Below, in pieces: positions 1 through 8,182 of a DNA stretch of 64,000 nucleotides; the first letter of the stretch is position 1, and each line of letters begins with the position of its first letter. The DNA comes from JAWPMV01 sp038527215 (GTDB taxonomy: Bacteria > Bacteroidota > Bacteroidia > J057), in the NCBI GenBank assembly GCA_038527215.1, contig JBCBGC010000002.1, positions 1 to 64,000 of the forward strand. Direction: 5' to 3'. A program made the position numbers and the translations under genes. The notes beneath the pieces are model-generated. The model saw only the letters and a program-made list of their open reading frames with translations, ran no database searches and was not told the origin of the DNA.

Positions 1-74
1 GCCAACAGTATATGGCCCTTTTTGGGATTGCAGAAAAAGATTTACTGGAAGGCAGTTACAGCGATATGGTGTAA
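1..74 (+). CDS. 3' end of an unidentified gene (partial)
   Basis: Reading from base 3, an open frame of 23 codons runs to a TAA at 72-74 and gives an acidic tail containing the peptide LLEGSYSDMV. The other two forward frames give less protein-like sequence. It is most likely the C-terminus of a gene that starts before the window. Too little is visible to name a family. Confidence 0.4.
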   Translation, partial: QQYMALFGIAEKDLLEGSYSDMV

Positions 75-137
75 TCGTCCATACTATGCAGGCTGGGAAA
101 TACGTATCTTTACTACGAGCTTTGCATTAAAGAAGAA

Positions 138-818
138 ATGACGCTTATGAAACGTGGAATCGTTTGTTTGCTCCTGCTAGGGAGCTTTTTTTGCCTGCCT
201 CAGGTAAAAAGCCAGGATTTTTTTGAAGGCACAATTAAGTTCAAAGTTGAGGCTAAAGGCCCTATGGCCAAGATGCTCAAGGAAAATGAGTTCAACGATG
301 AACTCACCATGCACATGCGGGAAGGGGACTATATCGTCCTGCTGGGCGGAGGTCGCTATCCAAAGACGTTTCTGTTTATTGCAGACTCCAACTATGAGTA
401 CAGCATCGATATGTCGAAAAAAATGGCCTATAAGTTTTCGCCGCATGCTGATAAGGCCCGCGAATCTGCTCGTCAGGCCGTAAAAACCCCTTCTATGGCC
501 AAGCCAACCGGTAAGCAGCAGGAAGTGAATCAGATCATGTGCGACGAATATGTGATGAAGAAAAAAGATGTCATCTTTTACTATTACGTCCACGACGACT
601 ATAGGATCAACAGAGCCCTTTTCCCCAAAAGAACCCGCGCCAAAGCGAGTTTCCTCGCCCAGGGTCTGGAAGGCAGAATTCCCTTAAAAACCATCAAACG
701 ACAAAAAGACCTGATGGTCATCACGACCGCCACCCTGATCAAACCTGCCACCTTTGACAAAGCCCTGTTCGAAATTCCTCCGGGCTTTAAAGTCAAAGGC
801 AGGGACTATCGCTGGTAA
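138..818 (+). CDS. secreted protein of unknown function, DUF4412-like
   Basis: A 226-residue protein with a clear signal peptide: a basic start, a hydrophobic stretch of about residues 8-20, then QVKSQ as a likely cleavage site. The mature part begins with FFEGTIKFKV, the kind of opening beta strand seen in small periplasmic DUF4412/GLPGLI-type Bacteroidota proteins. Lysine-rich segments follow and no catalytic motif was seen. A second ATG at 147 (MKRG) is an equally good start. It lies 13 bp before yraN on the same strand and may be co-transcribed with it. The family assignment is weak; export is well supported. Confidence 0.7.
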   Translation: MTLMKRGIVCLLLLGSFFCLPQVKSQDFFEGTIKFKVEAKGPMAKMLKENEFNDELTMHMREGDYIVLLGGGRYPKTFLFIADSNYEYSIDMSKKMAYKFSPHADKARESARQAVKTPSMAKPTGKQQEVNQIMCDEYVMKKKDVIFYYYVHDDYRINRALFPKRTRAKASFLAQGLEGRIPLKTIKRQKDLMVITTATLIKPATFDKALFEIPPGFKVKGRDYRW

Positions 819-831
819 GCCCTACCCTATC

Positions 832-1206
832 ATGGCAGCTCACAACGAAACCGGAAAAAAAGGAGAAGACCTCGCCGCTGGCTTTATGGAAGCCAAAGGC
901 TTTGCGATTTTAGACCGGAATTATCGCTTCGAAAAAGGAGAAATAGACCTGGTGGCCTTACAGTTAGATCCCGCAGAACTGGTTTTTATCGAAGTAAAAA
1001 CCCGTTCCGAAACCACCCACACCCCGCCCGAAGCCTACCTGACCGAGGCACAAAAAAAGCGCATTTTCCGCGTCGCGGACTCCTACATCTACGAAAAGCA
1101 AATGTCTACCGTCCCCGTACGCTTTGACATCATTGCCATCAGCATGGACGACCCCGCCCATCCCCTCATCCATCACATCGAAGATGCTTTTCGGATGTTT
1201 GGGTGA
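832..1206 (+). CDS. yraN: YraN/UPF0102 family nuclease-fold protein
   Basis: A 124-residue cytoplasmic protein of normal family length. The family core is present: GKKGEDLAAGFM at the start, then KGEIDLVAL and VFIEVKTRS, which correspond to the E/D-x(n)-ExK restriction-endonuclease-like fold. The ATG at 832 is preferred over the open frame from 754, because the upstream part overlaps the previous gene and the protein from 832 starts exactly where the family does. YraN proteins are widespread but poorly characterised and are often linked to DNA processing. The gene is followed by a 500-bp repeat array that separates it from prfB. Confidence 0.9.
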   Translation: MAAHNETGKKGEDLAAGFMEAKGFAILDRNYRFEKGEIDLVALQLDPAELVFIEVKTRSETTHTPPEAYLTEAQKKRIFRVADSYIYEKQMSTVPVRFDIIAISMDDPAHPLIHHIEDAFRMFG

Positions 1207-1460
1207 GACCGTCCTGGAAGGATGTGAGATCGTCCCTGGGGGGACTAAGAGACCGTCCTTGGGGGACTGAGAGATCGTCCTGGAAGGACTAAGAGACCGC
1301 GATGCTGTGAGAGGTGAGACCCCTTCCGTAACACTGGCTTCCAGCCGGTCAAGCCCTCCTGTAGAGAACAGAGACCGCAAGCTGTGAGAAGTGAGACCGT
1401 CCTGGAAGGACTGTGAGACCGTCCCAAAGGGACTAAGAGACCGCAAGCTATGAGAAGCGA
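1204..1460. repeat. left arm of large inverted repeat array
   Basis: About ten head-to-tail copies of a 20-23 bp unit of the form GAGACCGTCC-TGGA-AGGACTAA, with variants GAGATCGTCC and GAGACCGCAAGCTGTGAGAAG. Many units contain their own small hairpin (GTCC...GGAC). The array starts inside the yraN stop region. No protein-like frame runs through it. Confidence 0.8.
1326..1351 (-). repeat. single copy of the ACCGGCTGGAAGCC hairpin repeat
   Basis: Read on the minus strand this is TGACCGGCTGGAAGCCAG followed by TGTTACGG. It is the same element that forms the tandem array at 16441-16770, with one stem mismatch. It sits inside the left arm of the GAGACCGTCC array, so two repeat families are nested here. 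Confidence 0.75.
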
Positions 1461-1511
1461 GAACGCCCCGACTCATCGGGACAGAAAGAAACATAGGTTA
1501 ACCCTCCCCTG

Positions 1512-1710
1512 CTCTTAGTCCCCCAAGGAACGATCTCACCTCTCTTAGTCCCCCAGAGGACGATCTCACCTCTCTCAGTCCCCCCAGGACGGTCCCTCAG
1601 TTCCGCTTACGGAACGGTCTCACCTCTCTTAGTCCTCCCCAGGACGGTCTCACTTCTCTTAGTCCCCCAAGGACGGTCTCTCAGTTCCGCTTTGCGGAAC
1701 GGTCTCTTCC
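1512..1710. repeat. right arm of large inverted repeat array
   Basis: About seven copies of the same unit as the left arm, in opposite orientation (CTTAGTCCCCCAAGGACGGT then CTCAC), plus variants with an internal hairpin (TTCCGCTTACGGAA). Together the two arms flank a roughly 50-bp centre at 1461-1511. The whole block could fold as one long imperfect cruciform or RNA hairpin between yraN and prfB. Confidence 0.8.
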
Positions 1711-1729
1711 CTCTTCCCCAATCCTTTCC

Positions 1730-1747
1730 TATATTTGCTCAGCAAAT
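1730..1747 (+). promoter_or_regulatory. possible prfB -7 box overlapping a palindrome
   Basis: TATATTTG at 1730-1737 matches the Bacteroidota -7 consensus TAnnTTTG exactly. It overlaps the palindrome ATTTGCT-C-AGCAAAT at 1733-1747. No TTTG is found at the expected -33 distance, because the repeat array lies there. The leader would be only about 15 nt before the prfB ATG. Confidence 0.35.
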
Positions 1748-1756
1748 GAAAAAGAA

Positions 1757-2831
1757 ATGACACAAGACCAATTAAAGGACATTCAGGCGCGAATGAGGGC
1801 GCTGAATGGGTATCTTTGACGTGCCCCGGAAACTGGCTACCATAGAAGAAAAGGAAGCCATCACCCATCAGCCTGACTTTTGGGACAAACCGGAGGACGC
1901 ACAAAAAATCCTCAAAGAAATATCTACCATCAAGGTCTGGACCGATGCCTATGCCGCTGTGCAGGAAGCTACCGGGGAGTTAGAGGTATTGTATGAGTTT
2001 GCGCAGGAAGGAGAAGCCAGCCCAGAGGAACTGGAAGCTGCCTATACCCTGGCCCTGGGCAAAGTCGAGGCGCTCGAATTCCAGAAAATGCTCGATAAGG
2101 AGCAGGATCGCCTCAATTGCATCCTGGAGATCAATTCCGGGGCGGGCGGTACCGAAAGCCAGGACTGGGTGAGCATGCTCCAGCGTATGTATCTCATGTA
2201 CGCCGAAAAGCACGATTACAAAGTCACCATCGTAGATGAAGTAGCCGGAGAAACCGCAGGTCTGAAGAGTACTGAGTTGGAAATCAGCGGCGACTTTGCT
2301 TATGGCTACCTCAAGGGCGAAAAAGGCGTGCATCGCATGGTCCGGATTAGCCCTTTTAATGCCCAGGGGAAGCGCCAGACGACTTTTGCCTCGGTAGATG
2401 TGCGGCCCTTGATCGATGACACCATCGAAGTCGAGCTCAACCCCAAAGACCTGGAAATCAATACCACGCATTCCAGCGGCAAGGGCGGCCAGAATGTCAA
2501 CAAAGTGGAAACGGCAGTTAGGATTGTCCACAAACCTACCGGCATCACCATTTTTTCTCAAACCGAACGATCTCAACTCCGGAACAAAGAAAAAGCCATG
2601 CAGCGCCTCAAAAGCAAGCTTTATGAGCTGGAAATAGAGAAGCGCATGGCGGCTCAGTCAGAATCGGAGTCTGAAAAACAGGCCATCGAATGGGGCTCCC
2701 AAATTCGTAACTACGTCTTCCATCCCTACAAACAAGTGAAGGACCTGCGTTCTGAACTGAAGAGCAGTGATGTTCAAGGGGTGATGGATGGAGACCTGGA
2801 TGCCTTTATCAAGGCGTTTCTGATGATGTAG
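1757..2831 (+). CDS. prfB: peptide chain release factor 2, programmed +1 frameshift
   Basis: RF2 releases nascent chains at UGA and UAA. Twenty codons from ATG 1757 end in TAT CTT followed by an in-frame TGA at 1817-1819. Skipping T1817 continues at GAC (1818) in the +1 frame to the stop at 2831, giving 357 residues, the normal RF2 length. The slippery context GGGTATCTTTGAC is identical to the classic bacterial RF2 autoregulatory site. RF2-specific SPF (about 198-200) and catalytic GGQ (about 243-245, in SGKGGQNVNK) are both present. An open frame from ATG 1806 exists but lacks the conserved N-terminus. The 3' end overlaps the convergent gene at 2809 by 23 bp. Translation is expected to be self-limited by RF2 level. 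Confidence 0.95.
1808..1820 (+). promoter_or_regulatory. RF2 programmed +1 frameshift site
   Basis: GGGTATCTTTGAC. CTT pairs in the P site, UGA is the zero-frame stop, and a +1 slip reads GAC. The GGG just upstream can serve as the internal Shine-Dalgarno-like stimulator even though this phylum rarely uses one for initiation. Confidence 0.93.
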
Positions 2832-4230
2832 CTGTTTTTTCCTGGTAAAGCCGGACCCCTTCATGCGTGTCCAGCAGACGATAAACCAACATCATTTCAG
2901 GGGGTAAATCCTCTCCCTGGGCGCAAATAATGAAACCCTGAGTCGGCTGCTTTTCATTCAGACTGATATAGTAGTAGCGATAAAAATAAGCTACCATGCT
3001 TTGATTGCCGCCAAAATTCCCTACGTATCCCACTGCACTTCGGGCTGGGATCTGCGGTCCCAAAGCCTGGACCGTCGTGAGTCCATCCCCGGGACGACTC
3101 ACGGCCCCCCATCGGAAACCAACCCATATACTGGTCCCTAATACCAGGACGCCCAGACCGATCCACCAAGCCCGGGGCGGATGCTGAGGTAGGATTTTTT
3201 TCAAGACTGGCAGGAGAAAATGGGCAGTAGCCAGACTGAAAAATGGCAAAGCAGGGAGCAGGTAAAAATGTCGGGCCTTGCTACTCAGGGTAAAGGGCAA
3301 CAAAGCGAGCACGGCCAGCGCCAGAAATGCCTTGATCCAGGCCCGCTGACCAGCCGTAGGGGGCACCCAGCTTTTTTTTCGGTTATGATAGACAAAAAGG
3401 CCTCCGGCAAGCAGGATCAGGGGAATCAATTCACTGAAGGTATCGTCGATGATCCACAAGTGCGCCCAAAAGGAGGTCGCCTCTTGCGCAAGACTGCCTA
3501 AGATCTGCACCTGCCAGTAAGCTTGCATGAATGCCCAGGCAGAGGGCCAATTTACCAGCATCACCGCCCAAAGTCCGCTCCAGGCCAATGTCTGCAGACT
3601 AGCGAGCATGGCTTTTCCCAGGGGCACTTTTTTTCCTATCCAGTTGGACAAAAAAGGCCAGGCAGCAAGAAAAAAGACCATGGGGCCTTTGGTCAAAAAA
3701 CCTAGGGTCAGGGCTACACTGATAGAGAACGGTCCCCAGGTCGGCCATCTAAGCGAGGCATACACCCCTACCAGGATCCAGATCAGCAGGGTGTTTTCCA
3801 GCATATTGGCCGAAAATCCCCAGCCCACCACCGGCATCATCAACCAAAGCATGACCGGTAGGCTATCGGCAAAAGTCGCCGCAAGCTCCTTGCCTTGGGT
3901 TTCTCGCCAAATCCCAATTATTAAGCCTGCTTGTACCACCCCACATAAGCCACTATATAAGCGCTCGACCCAAAGTCCTTCTCCCAACATCCGAAAAAGC
4001 AAGGATTCCAACCAAAATGCCAGCGTGGGATGGGCGCGAAAATGGGGTTCAAAAAAAGGATCCAGCATGGGATCCCAAAAGGTACCTAAGCCCACGCTCA
4101 TGTTCCGGGCAATGGTCGCATACCAAAGCCCATCTAAGAACATGCCCTGTTCTACCATGAGTCGCAAGGCCATGATGAGGGTAAGCAACCCGGTGATTCC
4201 CCACAGAAAATGTTTGAGGCTTAATTTCAT
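2809..4230 (-). CDS. GT39-type membrane glycosyltransferase (ArnT-like)
   Basis: A 473-residue polytopic membrane protein with around ten hydrophobic segments. Early residues MFLDGLWYATIARNM and FWLESLLFRMLGEG match the first periplasmic loop of dolichyl-phosphate-mannose/ArnT family enzymes, which move sugars from polyprenyl-phosphate carriers to lipid or protein acceptors at the periplasmic face. The start is ATG 4230. It overlaps the mnmD stop as ATGA, so the two are translationally coupled, and the longer frame to 4344 lies inside mnmD. It is the last gene of the minus-strand run from 9350, and its end overlaps convergent prfB by 23 bp. The acceptor is unknown. Confidence 0.8.
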   Translation of the reverse strand: MKLSLKHFLWGITGLLTLIMALRLMVEQGMFLDGLWYATIARNMSVGLGTFWDPMLDPFFEPHFRAHPTLAFWLESLLFRMLGEGLWVERLYSGLCGVVQAGLIIGIWRETQGKELAATFADSLPVMLWLMMPVVGWGFSANMLENTLLIWILVGVYASLRWPTWGPFSISVALTLGFLTKGPMVFFLAAWPFLSNWIGKKVPLGKAMLASLQTLAWSGLWAVMLVNWPSAWAFMQAYWQVQILGSLAQEATSFWAHLWIIDDTFSELIPLILLAGGLFVYHNRKKSWVPPTAGQRAWIKAFLALAVLALLPFTLSSKARHFYLLPALPFFSLATAHFLLPVLKKILPQHPPRAWWIGLGVLVLGTSIWVGFRWGAVSRPGDGLTTVQALGPQIPARSAVGYVGNFGGNQSMVAYFYRYYYISLNEKQPTQGFIICAQGEDLPPEMMLVYRLLDTHEGVRLYQEKTATSSETP

Positions 4231-4892
4231 TTGATGGCCCGCAGCATTTCTCGTTTGCCGGGAGGTCCAGGGAGTTTTTCCACGGTAAAACCTGCGGCTT
4301 GCAGGGCGCGACGCACATCCCCTTTGGCACAGTAGCTGACCCAAATGCCGCCCGGCTCCATCATCTGATATAGTTTCTGCATGACTTCCTCGGTCCAGAG
4401 TTCAGGCTGAGCCAGGGGCGCAAAGGCATCAAAATAAACCAGGTGAAAGCTTTGGTCCGGGTCAAAAGCCAATAAATCCACTTCCCTTTTTTCCAAGGTA
4501 AAATGATCATCCAGGGCCACGGCTTCCTCCCAGGGAGCCCTGTGCAATTGCTCCAATGCTTCATCCATGGCTCCGCCACCTTCCTGACCATAATTGAGGG
4601 TGCGCCAGAGTTTCTCTTCCAGAGGATAGGCTTCCAGCCCCACGTAATGCAGCTTGCGGGGCGCACACACCTGCCGGGTCAGCCAGGCATTTAGCCCCGT
4701 CCCAAAACCCATTTCCAGCAAGCGCACTTCCTGCAGGTCTTCCGCCAGGGCATCCCAGCCCATCTTTAAAAAAACATGCTGGGATTCCTGCATGGCCCCA
4801 TGGCGGGAGTGGTAATGCTCATCAAAACGCGGTGCATAAAGCGTCGAGGAGCCATCCTTGGTTACTACATGTGATATCGATTGATCTGACAT
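4227..4892 (-). CDS. mnmD: MnmD-type tRNA 5-methylaminomethyl-2-thiouridine methyltransferase
   Basis: A 221-residue SAM-dependent methyltransferase that would finish mnm5s2U34 in tRNA wobble positions, acting as the stand-alone equivalent of the MnmC N-terminal half. Seen: DEHYHSRHGAMQESQHVFL near the N-terminus, the SAM loop LLEMGFGTGLNAW, and FDAFAPLAQPELW, the signature DAFAP-x2-x-PE-LW of the family. ATG 4892 is preferred to the upstream GTG 4916. It sits 54 bp after the DUF429 gene and is coupled to the GT39 gene by a 4-bp ATGA overlap. Confidence 0.88.
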   Translation of the reverse strand: MSDQSISHVVTKDGSSTLYAPRFDEHYHSRHGAMQESQHVFLKMGWDALAEDLQEVRLLEMGFGTGLNAWLTRQVCAPRKLHYVGLEAYPLEEKLWRTLNYGQEGGGAMDEALEQLHRAPWEEAVALDDHFTLEKREVDLLAFDPDQSFHLVYFDAFAPLAQPELWTEEVMQKLYQMMEPGGIWVSYCAKGDVRRALQAAGFTVEKLPGPPGKREMLRAIK

Positions 4893-4946
4893 ACCCAAAC
4901 TTTGGTCAAAATTCACAAAAATACCGCCCTTTTCCCATCCCTAAAT

Positions 4947-5690
4947 CTATCCCTTAGTTAGCCGTCGTGTGCTATACACCATTTCCATGGGCAATACCCG
5001 AAGATCATATTGCATGGACTCCGGCAACTGTCCCCAATCTGGATAATGAGAGGCGGTAATGGCCAAACACAAGGCATCCAAAATATCATCAGCCAGCAGA
5101 TCTTTCCGCTTATATTGCTTCAGGGTTTCTTGAAAAAAGGCCTCTGCATCAGATACCCATGCTGATAGCAGCGCCAGACGGGCTTGCTGCCCTTCCTGGG
5201 TTTTCTTGGCATGAGCCATCGGCTGTCCTCCCCCTAAGGCCCAAAAAGCCAGCTCAGGATGGCATTCCCGCAGGCTCGCTTGCGCATGGGGATGCGCGGC
5301 CAGATACGCATCTACTTCCAGGATTTTGGGACCGATAAACCAGCTTTGTTTGGAGAGGGCCTTGCCCATTTTTTCCCGATTCACCTGGCAAGCCATAGGA
5401 TAATCATCTGCTTGCAGGGCCGCTCTACTTGGGACAGGAAAAACACTATAGGCGCGCGGCCCCAGCCGCTGCCGGGCCAGGCTTTCCACCTGCCTTTTTT
5501 CCCGATCCGGTAGGCCGATGGGAATATCAATCAAAACGGGCGCAGCCGGCTTACAGGCAGCCATCAGGACCGCAATGTCCGGATACACCGTCCCTGTCAA
5601 GCCCCCATCCTTGGTTAAACTCACGGCAAACCATCCTCCTTTGCAGCCGTCCACGCCTACATAATGGGCTGGGGCCTGCCTAATCTCCAT
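4947..5690 (-). CDS. DUF429 domain protein (RNase H-like fold)
   Basis: A 247-residue soluble protein. The first motif YVGVDGCKGGWF and the later VLIDIPIGLP are the two acidic-residue strands typical of DUF429, which has an RNase H-like fold and is thought to be a nuclease or nucleotide-binding protein. C-terminal DDILDALCLA is the third conserved acidic motif. No experimentally known substrate can be inferred. The start overlaps the end of the imelysin gene by 11 bp, so it belongs to the same transcription unit. Confidence 0.85.
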   Translation of the reverse strand: MEIRQAPAHYVGVDGCKGGWFAVSLTKDGGLTGTVYPDIAVLMAACKPAAPVLIDIPIGLPDREKRQVESLARQRLGPRAYSVFPVPSRAALQADDYPMACQVNREKMGKALSKQSWFIGPKILEVDAYLAAHPHAQASLRECHPELAFWALGGGQPMAHAKKTQEGQQARLALLSAWVSDAEAFFQETLKQYKRKDLLADDILDALCLAITASHYPDWGQLPESMQYDLRVLPMEMVYSTRRLTKG

Positions 5691-6741
5691 CGGCGTCCGT
5701 AAAGCTAATCTGGATATTGAGCTGGGAGAAAAGGTCAGATTTGATCACTTGAATCAAGTCAGCAACTGAATCATATAAGGTCTCCACTTCCTGCTGGTTA
5801 GTTACCACTGCTTCGGTGAGTGGGGTGGTAAAGGTCGCCAACTTCATATCAACCATCAGGAAACGCGCTCTGATGGTCTCATCTGTTTGGGTAAAGCCTC
5901 CTTGTTTGAGAAGGGTAGCCAGAGAGGCGGTGGAATCTCCCCCATAGGCAAGCAGGATGCTTTCAACCTGGGCAGCCATGGCCGGGAAGGAAAGCTCTGC
6001 CTGGCCATATTCTGCCAGAGCAGCTTGGGGTTGTCCGCCTTTCTTTTTCCCCAGGGGGCGACCTATTTTATCATTCTTCAGTAACTCCAACTGTAGGAGC
6101 AAGTCATTGGCGAGTTGAGAAACCCCAGCATGTCCCTGGAGTTCCGGGGAGGAAAAGGCCGGTCCGGCGGCCTGGACAAGGTCTCCAGCTTTCCGTTGCA
6201 ATTCAGCGGCAACTTCCAGCGCGAAGCGCCCCCGACGGTTCGGCATTTCATCAGCGCTAAATGCCGCAAGAATTTCTCTTCGGGGAGCCTTTTCCCCGAA
6301 AAGCAATACTTCCAGGCCACCCAATCCTTTCGCCGCCACGCCCTGAATGGCTACCAGGCTGGAATCCATAGGGCGATCAGCAGATATGGCTACTTCCTGC
6401 AGATGGGGGCGGGAAGGTTGGAAATCAAATGCAAAATGCAGGTCTTTATCCTTCACGGGCCCCCAGCGAAGCCATTCTGCCCTTTTCCAGGCCAGAGCCG
6501 TTTCTTTCCATTGATCCTGTGCCTGGGTAAGACTTGCCGAATCCGGTTTTTCTACAAAAGAACCGATTGCTTCCCGCAGTGTCTTGCTTTCTGCGGCGAA
6601 GGCTTCATAGGCAGGTAGCACCGATTGTTGGAGGCTGGTTTGCCAAACGGTATCCGGTAGGACCTGAGAAGTTTCTCCGCAGCTGGTCATTACCAGCAGG
6701 CAAAGCCCCAGGCATATTATATAGATGTTTTTCATCTCCAT
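5680..6741 (-). CDS. imelysin family lipoprotein, altered GxHxxE motif (paralogue 1)
   Basis: A 353-residue lipoprotein with signal LLVMTSC and Cys about 21, followed by the all-helical imelysin/IrpA fold. QWKETALAWKRAEWLRWGP is the conserved first helical pair of the family. At the place of the family GxHxxE motif the sequence reads GLGGLEVLLFG, so the His is replaced while Gly and Glu remain. The protein ends ISFTDADGD, nearly the same tail as the imelysin at 13778. Imelysins are insulin-cleaving-protein/IrpA relatives usually tied to iron uptake; no protease activity is assumed here. It lies 31 bp after the di-heme oxidoreductase gene and overlaps DUF429 by 11 bp. Confidence 0.82.
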   Translation of the reverse strand: MEMKNIYIICLGLCLLVMTSCGETSQVLPDTVWQTSLQQSVLPAYEAFAAESKTLREAIGSFVEKPDSASLTQAQDQWKETALAWKRAEWLRWGPVKDKDLHFAFDFQPSRPHLQEVAISADRPMDSSLVAIQGVAAKGLGGLEVLLFGEKAPRREILAAFSADEMPNRRGRFALEVAAELQRKAGDLVQAAGPAFSSPELQGHAGVSQLANDLLLQLELLKNDKIGRPLGKKKGGQPQAALAEYGQAELSFPAMAAQVESILLAYGGDSTASLATLLKQGGFTQTDETIRARFLMVDMKLATFTTPLTEAVVTNQQEVETLYDSVADLIQVIKSDLFSQLNIQISFTDADGD

Positions 6742-6772
6742 ATTTCAAGGAAAACGGCCTCAGCCGCTCCGG

Positions 6773-8182
6773 TTATAATGATTGTAGGAATGTGAGAAGG
6801 GCCTGGCGGTCTTCAGCACTCAGTTGTTTAAAGGCCTCTCGGGAAGCCGTTCCTTCTCCTCCATGCCAGAGGATGGCTTCTTCCAGGTTCCGAGCCCGGC
6901 CATCATGCAGGAAGCGCGTATGCCCATTCACGGTATCCACCAAGCCGATGCCCCAAAGCGGGGGCGTCCGCCATTCCTGGCCATTGGCTTGTCCGTCCGG
7001 ACGACCATCGGCTAGCTCAGGCCCCATATCATGGAGCAGTAAATCCGTGAAGGGTCTAATGTTCAGATCAGCCATTTCCGGGAAGTCCGGCAGGGCTTGA
7101 GTTTGATAGGAGGGCGTATGACAAGCCGTACATCCCGTCTCAAAGAAAAGCCGCTTACCTTGAATAACCGCTGGCTGTGCCGCGTCTCTACGAGCCGGCA
7201 CGCCCAGACTGCTAACGTAGGCCGTAATGGCGTTCAGTTGTTCGTCCGTTACCTCAGGCTGGCCGCCGGAAATTGCTTCCCGACAAGCCTGCTGCGTTTC
7301 TGCACAATGCGGATCGGGAAAAAGCGAAGTCGTCAGGCCCATGTCCCCGGAAAAAGCCGAAGCATTCTGCTGAAGCAGGGTGGGCTGATTGGCTTTCCAG
7401 CCAAATCTGCCCAGGGCAAGCTGACCAGTTTGAGCATCTATCACATAGTTAGGGCGACCGGAAATACCGTCCCCATCACTATCCAGGGAATCTACGGCGG
7501 CTAAGATGACCTCCTCCGGAATGGAGGCGAGAAAGCCCATGCCCATCACGGGTGGAGCCACGCGGGGGGAAAGCAATAGCTTTTCTCCGATTTCTCCATA
7601 CCCTAAGTCTCGTAAAGCATAACGCGGCCTGGCCAGGGTATAAGGTGTTCCATCGGCGTAGGTTCCGGTTACTTCTTCGTATTCTATGGCTAATTCCCCT
7701 TCTGGTTGAAAGCCAGGCAAGGCCCTGTTTTGTAATTGGTTCCCGTAAGCTGGATGGGGTCTATGATTTCCTGCTCCATCGGCGACGCTCAGTCGCACCA
7801 GCATGGTATTCAAGCGGGTCTCGTCTCCAACTGGAGGACGGCCGCGGCCATCGTTGATATGGCAGCCCGTGCAAGAACTCGAATTAAAATAAGGACCCAG
7901 GCCATCTCGGGCAGAAGTGCTGGACGGGGCACTTACCCATACCGTGCGAAAAAAGGAGTTACCGATTTGGAAGCGATTAAAATTCTCGTCGGAAATATGC
8001 TTCATCGGCTGGTCAAAAGACTTTTTGCCAGCAGGCTTCACCGTCGCAATCCCCGCACTGAGTTCTTCCCCCAACTCATATTCCATTCCGGTATTGGCTG
8101 AAGAACTACAGGCCTGCAAGCCCCAGGTCGCTAGCACGAGCCACCCAGTGATCAGCCAGAAATTTGAAGGGTGTTTAGCCAT
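6773..8182 (-). CDS. di-heme c-type oxidoreductase (DUF1111/DHOR) lipoprotein
   Basis: A 469-residue exported lipoprotein (LQAC, Cys 25). It has two heme c attachment motifs, CTGCH at about 104-108 and CTACH at about 351-355, in the usual DUF1111/MauG-like spacing. Between them is DSDGDGISGRPN, a calcium-loop-like segment conserved in the family. Members are periplasmic di-heme peroxidase-like enzymes repeatedly found beside imelysins. In this setting the enzyme probably changes the redox state of a metal or ligand taken up with its neighbours. Its ATG overlaps the stop of the upstream imelysin gene by 8 bp. Confidence 0.9.
   Translation of the reverse strand: MAKHPSNFWLITGWLVLATWGLQACSSSANTGMEYELGEELSAGIATVKPAGKKSFDQPMKHISDENFNRFQIGNSFFRTVWVSAPSSTSARDGLGPYFNSSSCTGCHINDGRGRPPVGDETRLNTMLVRLSVADGAGNHRPHPAYGNQLQNRALPGFQPEGELAIEYEEVTGTYADGTPYTLARPRYALRDLGYGEIGEKLLLSPRVAPPVMGMGFLASIPEEVILAAVDSLDSDGDGISGRPNYVIDAQTGQLALGRFGWKANQPTLLQQNASAFSGDMGLTTSLFPDPHCAETQQACREAISGGQPEVTDEQLNAITAYVSSLGVPARRDAAQPAVIQGKRLFFETGCTACHTPSYQTQALPDFPEMADLNIRPFTDLLLHDMGPELADGRPDGQANGQEWRTPPLWGIGLVDTVNGHTRFLHDGRARNLEEAILWHGGEGTASREAFKQLSAEDRQALLTFLQSL

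Noticed and set aside
964..1494. 176-codon minus-strand frame over yraN and the repeat array
   Set aside because: Serine-rich repeats (SLRSLSPF-like) come from the GAGACC units; the rest is antisense to yraN.
3527..4234. 235-codon plus-strand frame opposite the GT39 gene
   Set aside because: Basic, low-information sequence antisense to a good membrane protein; no start context or homology features.
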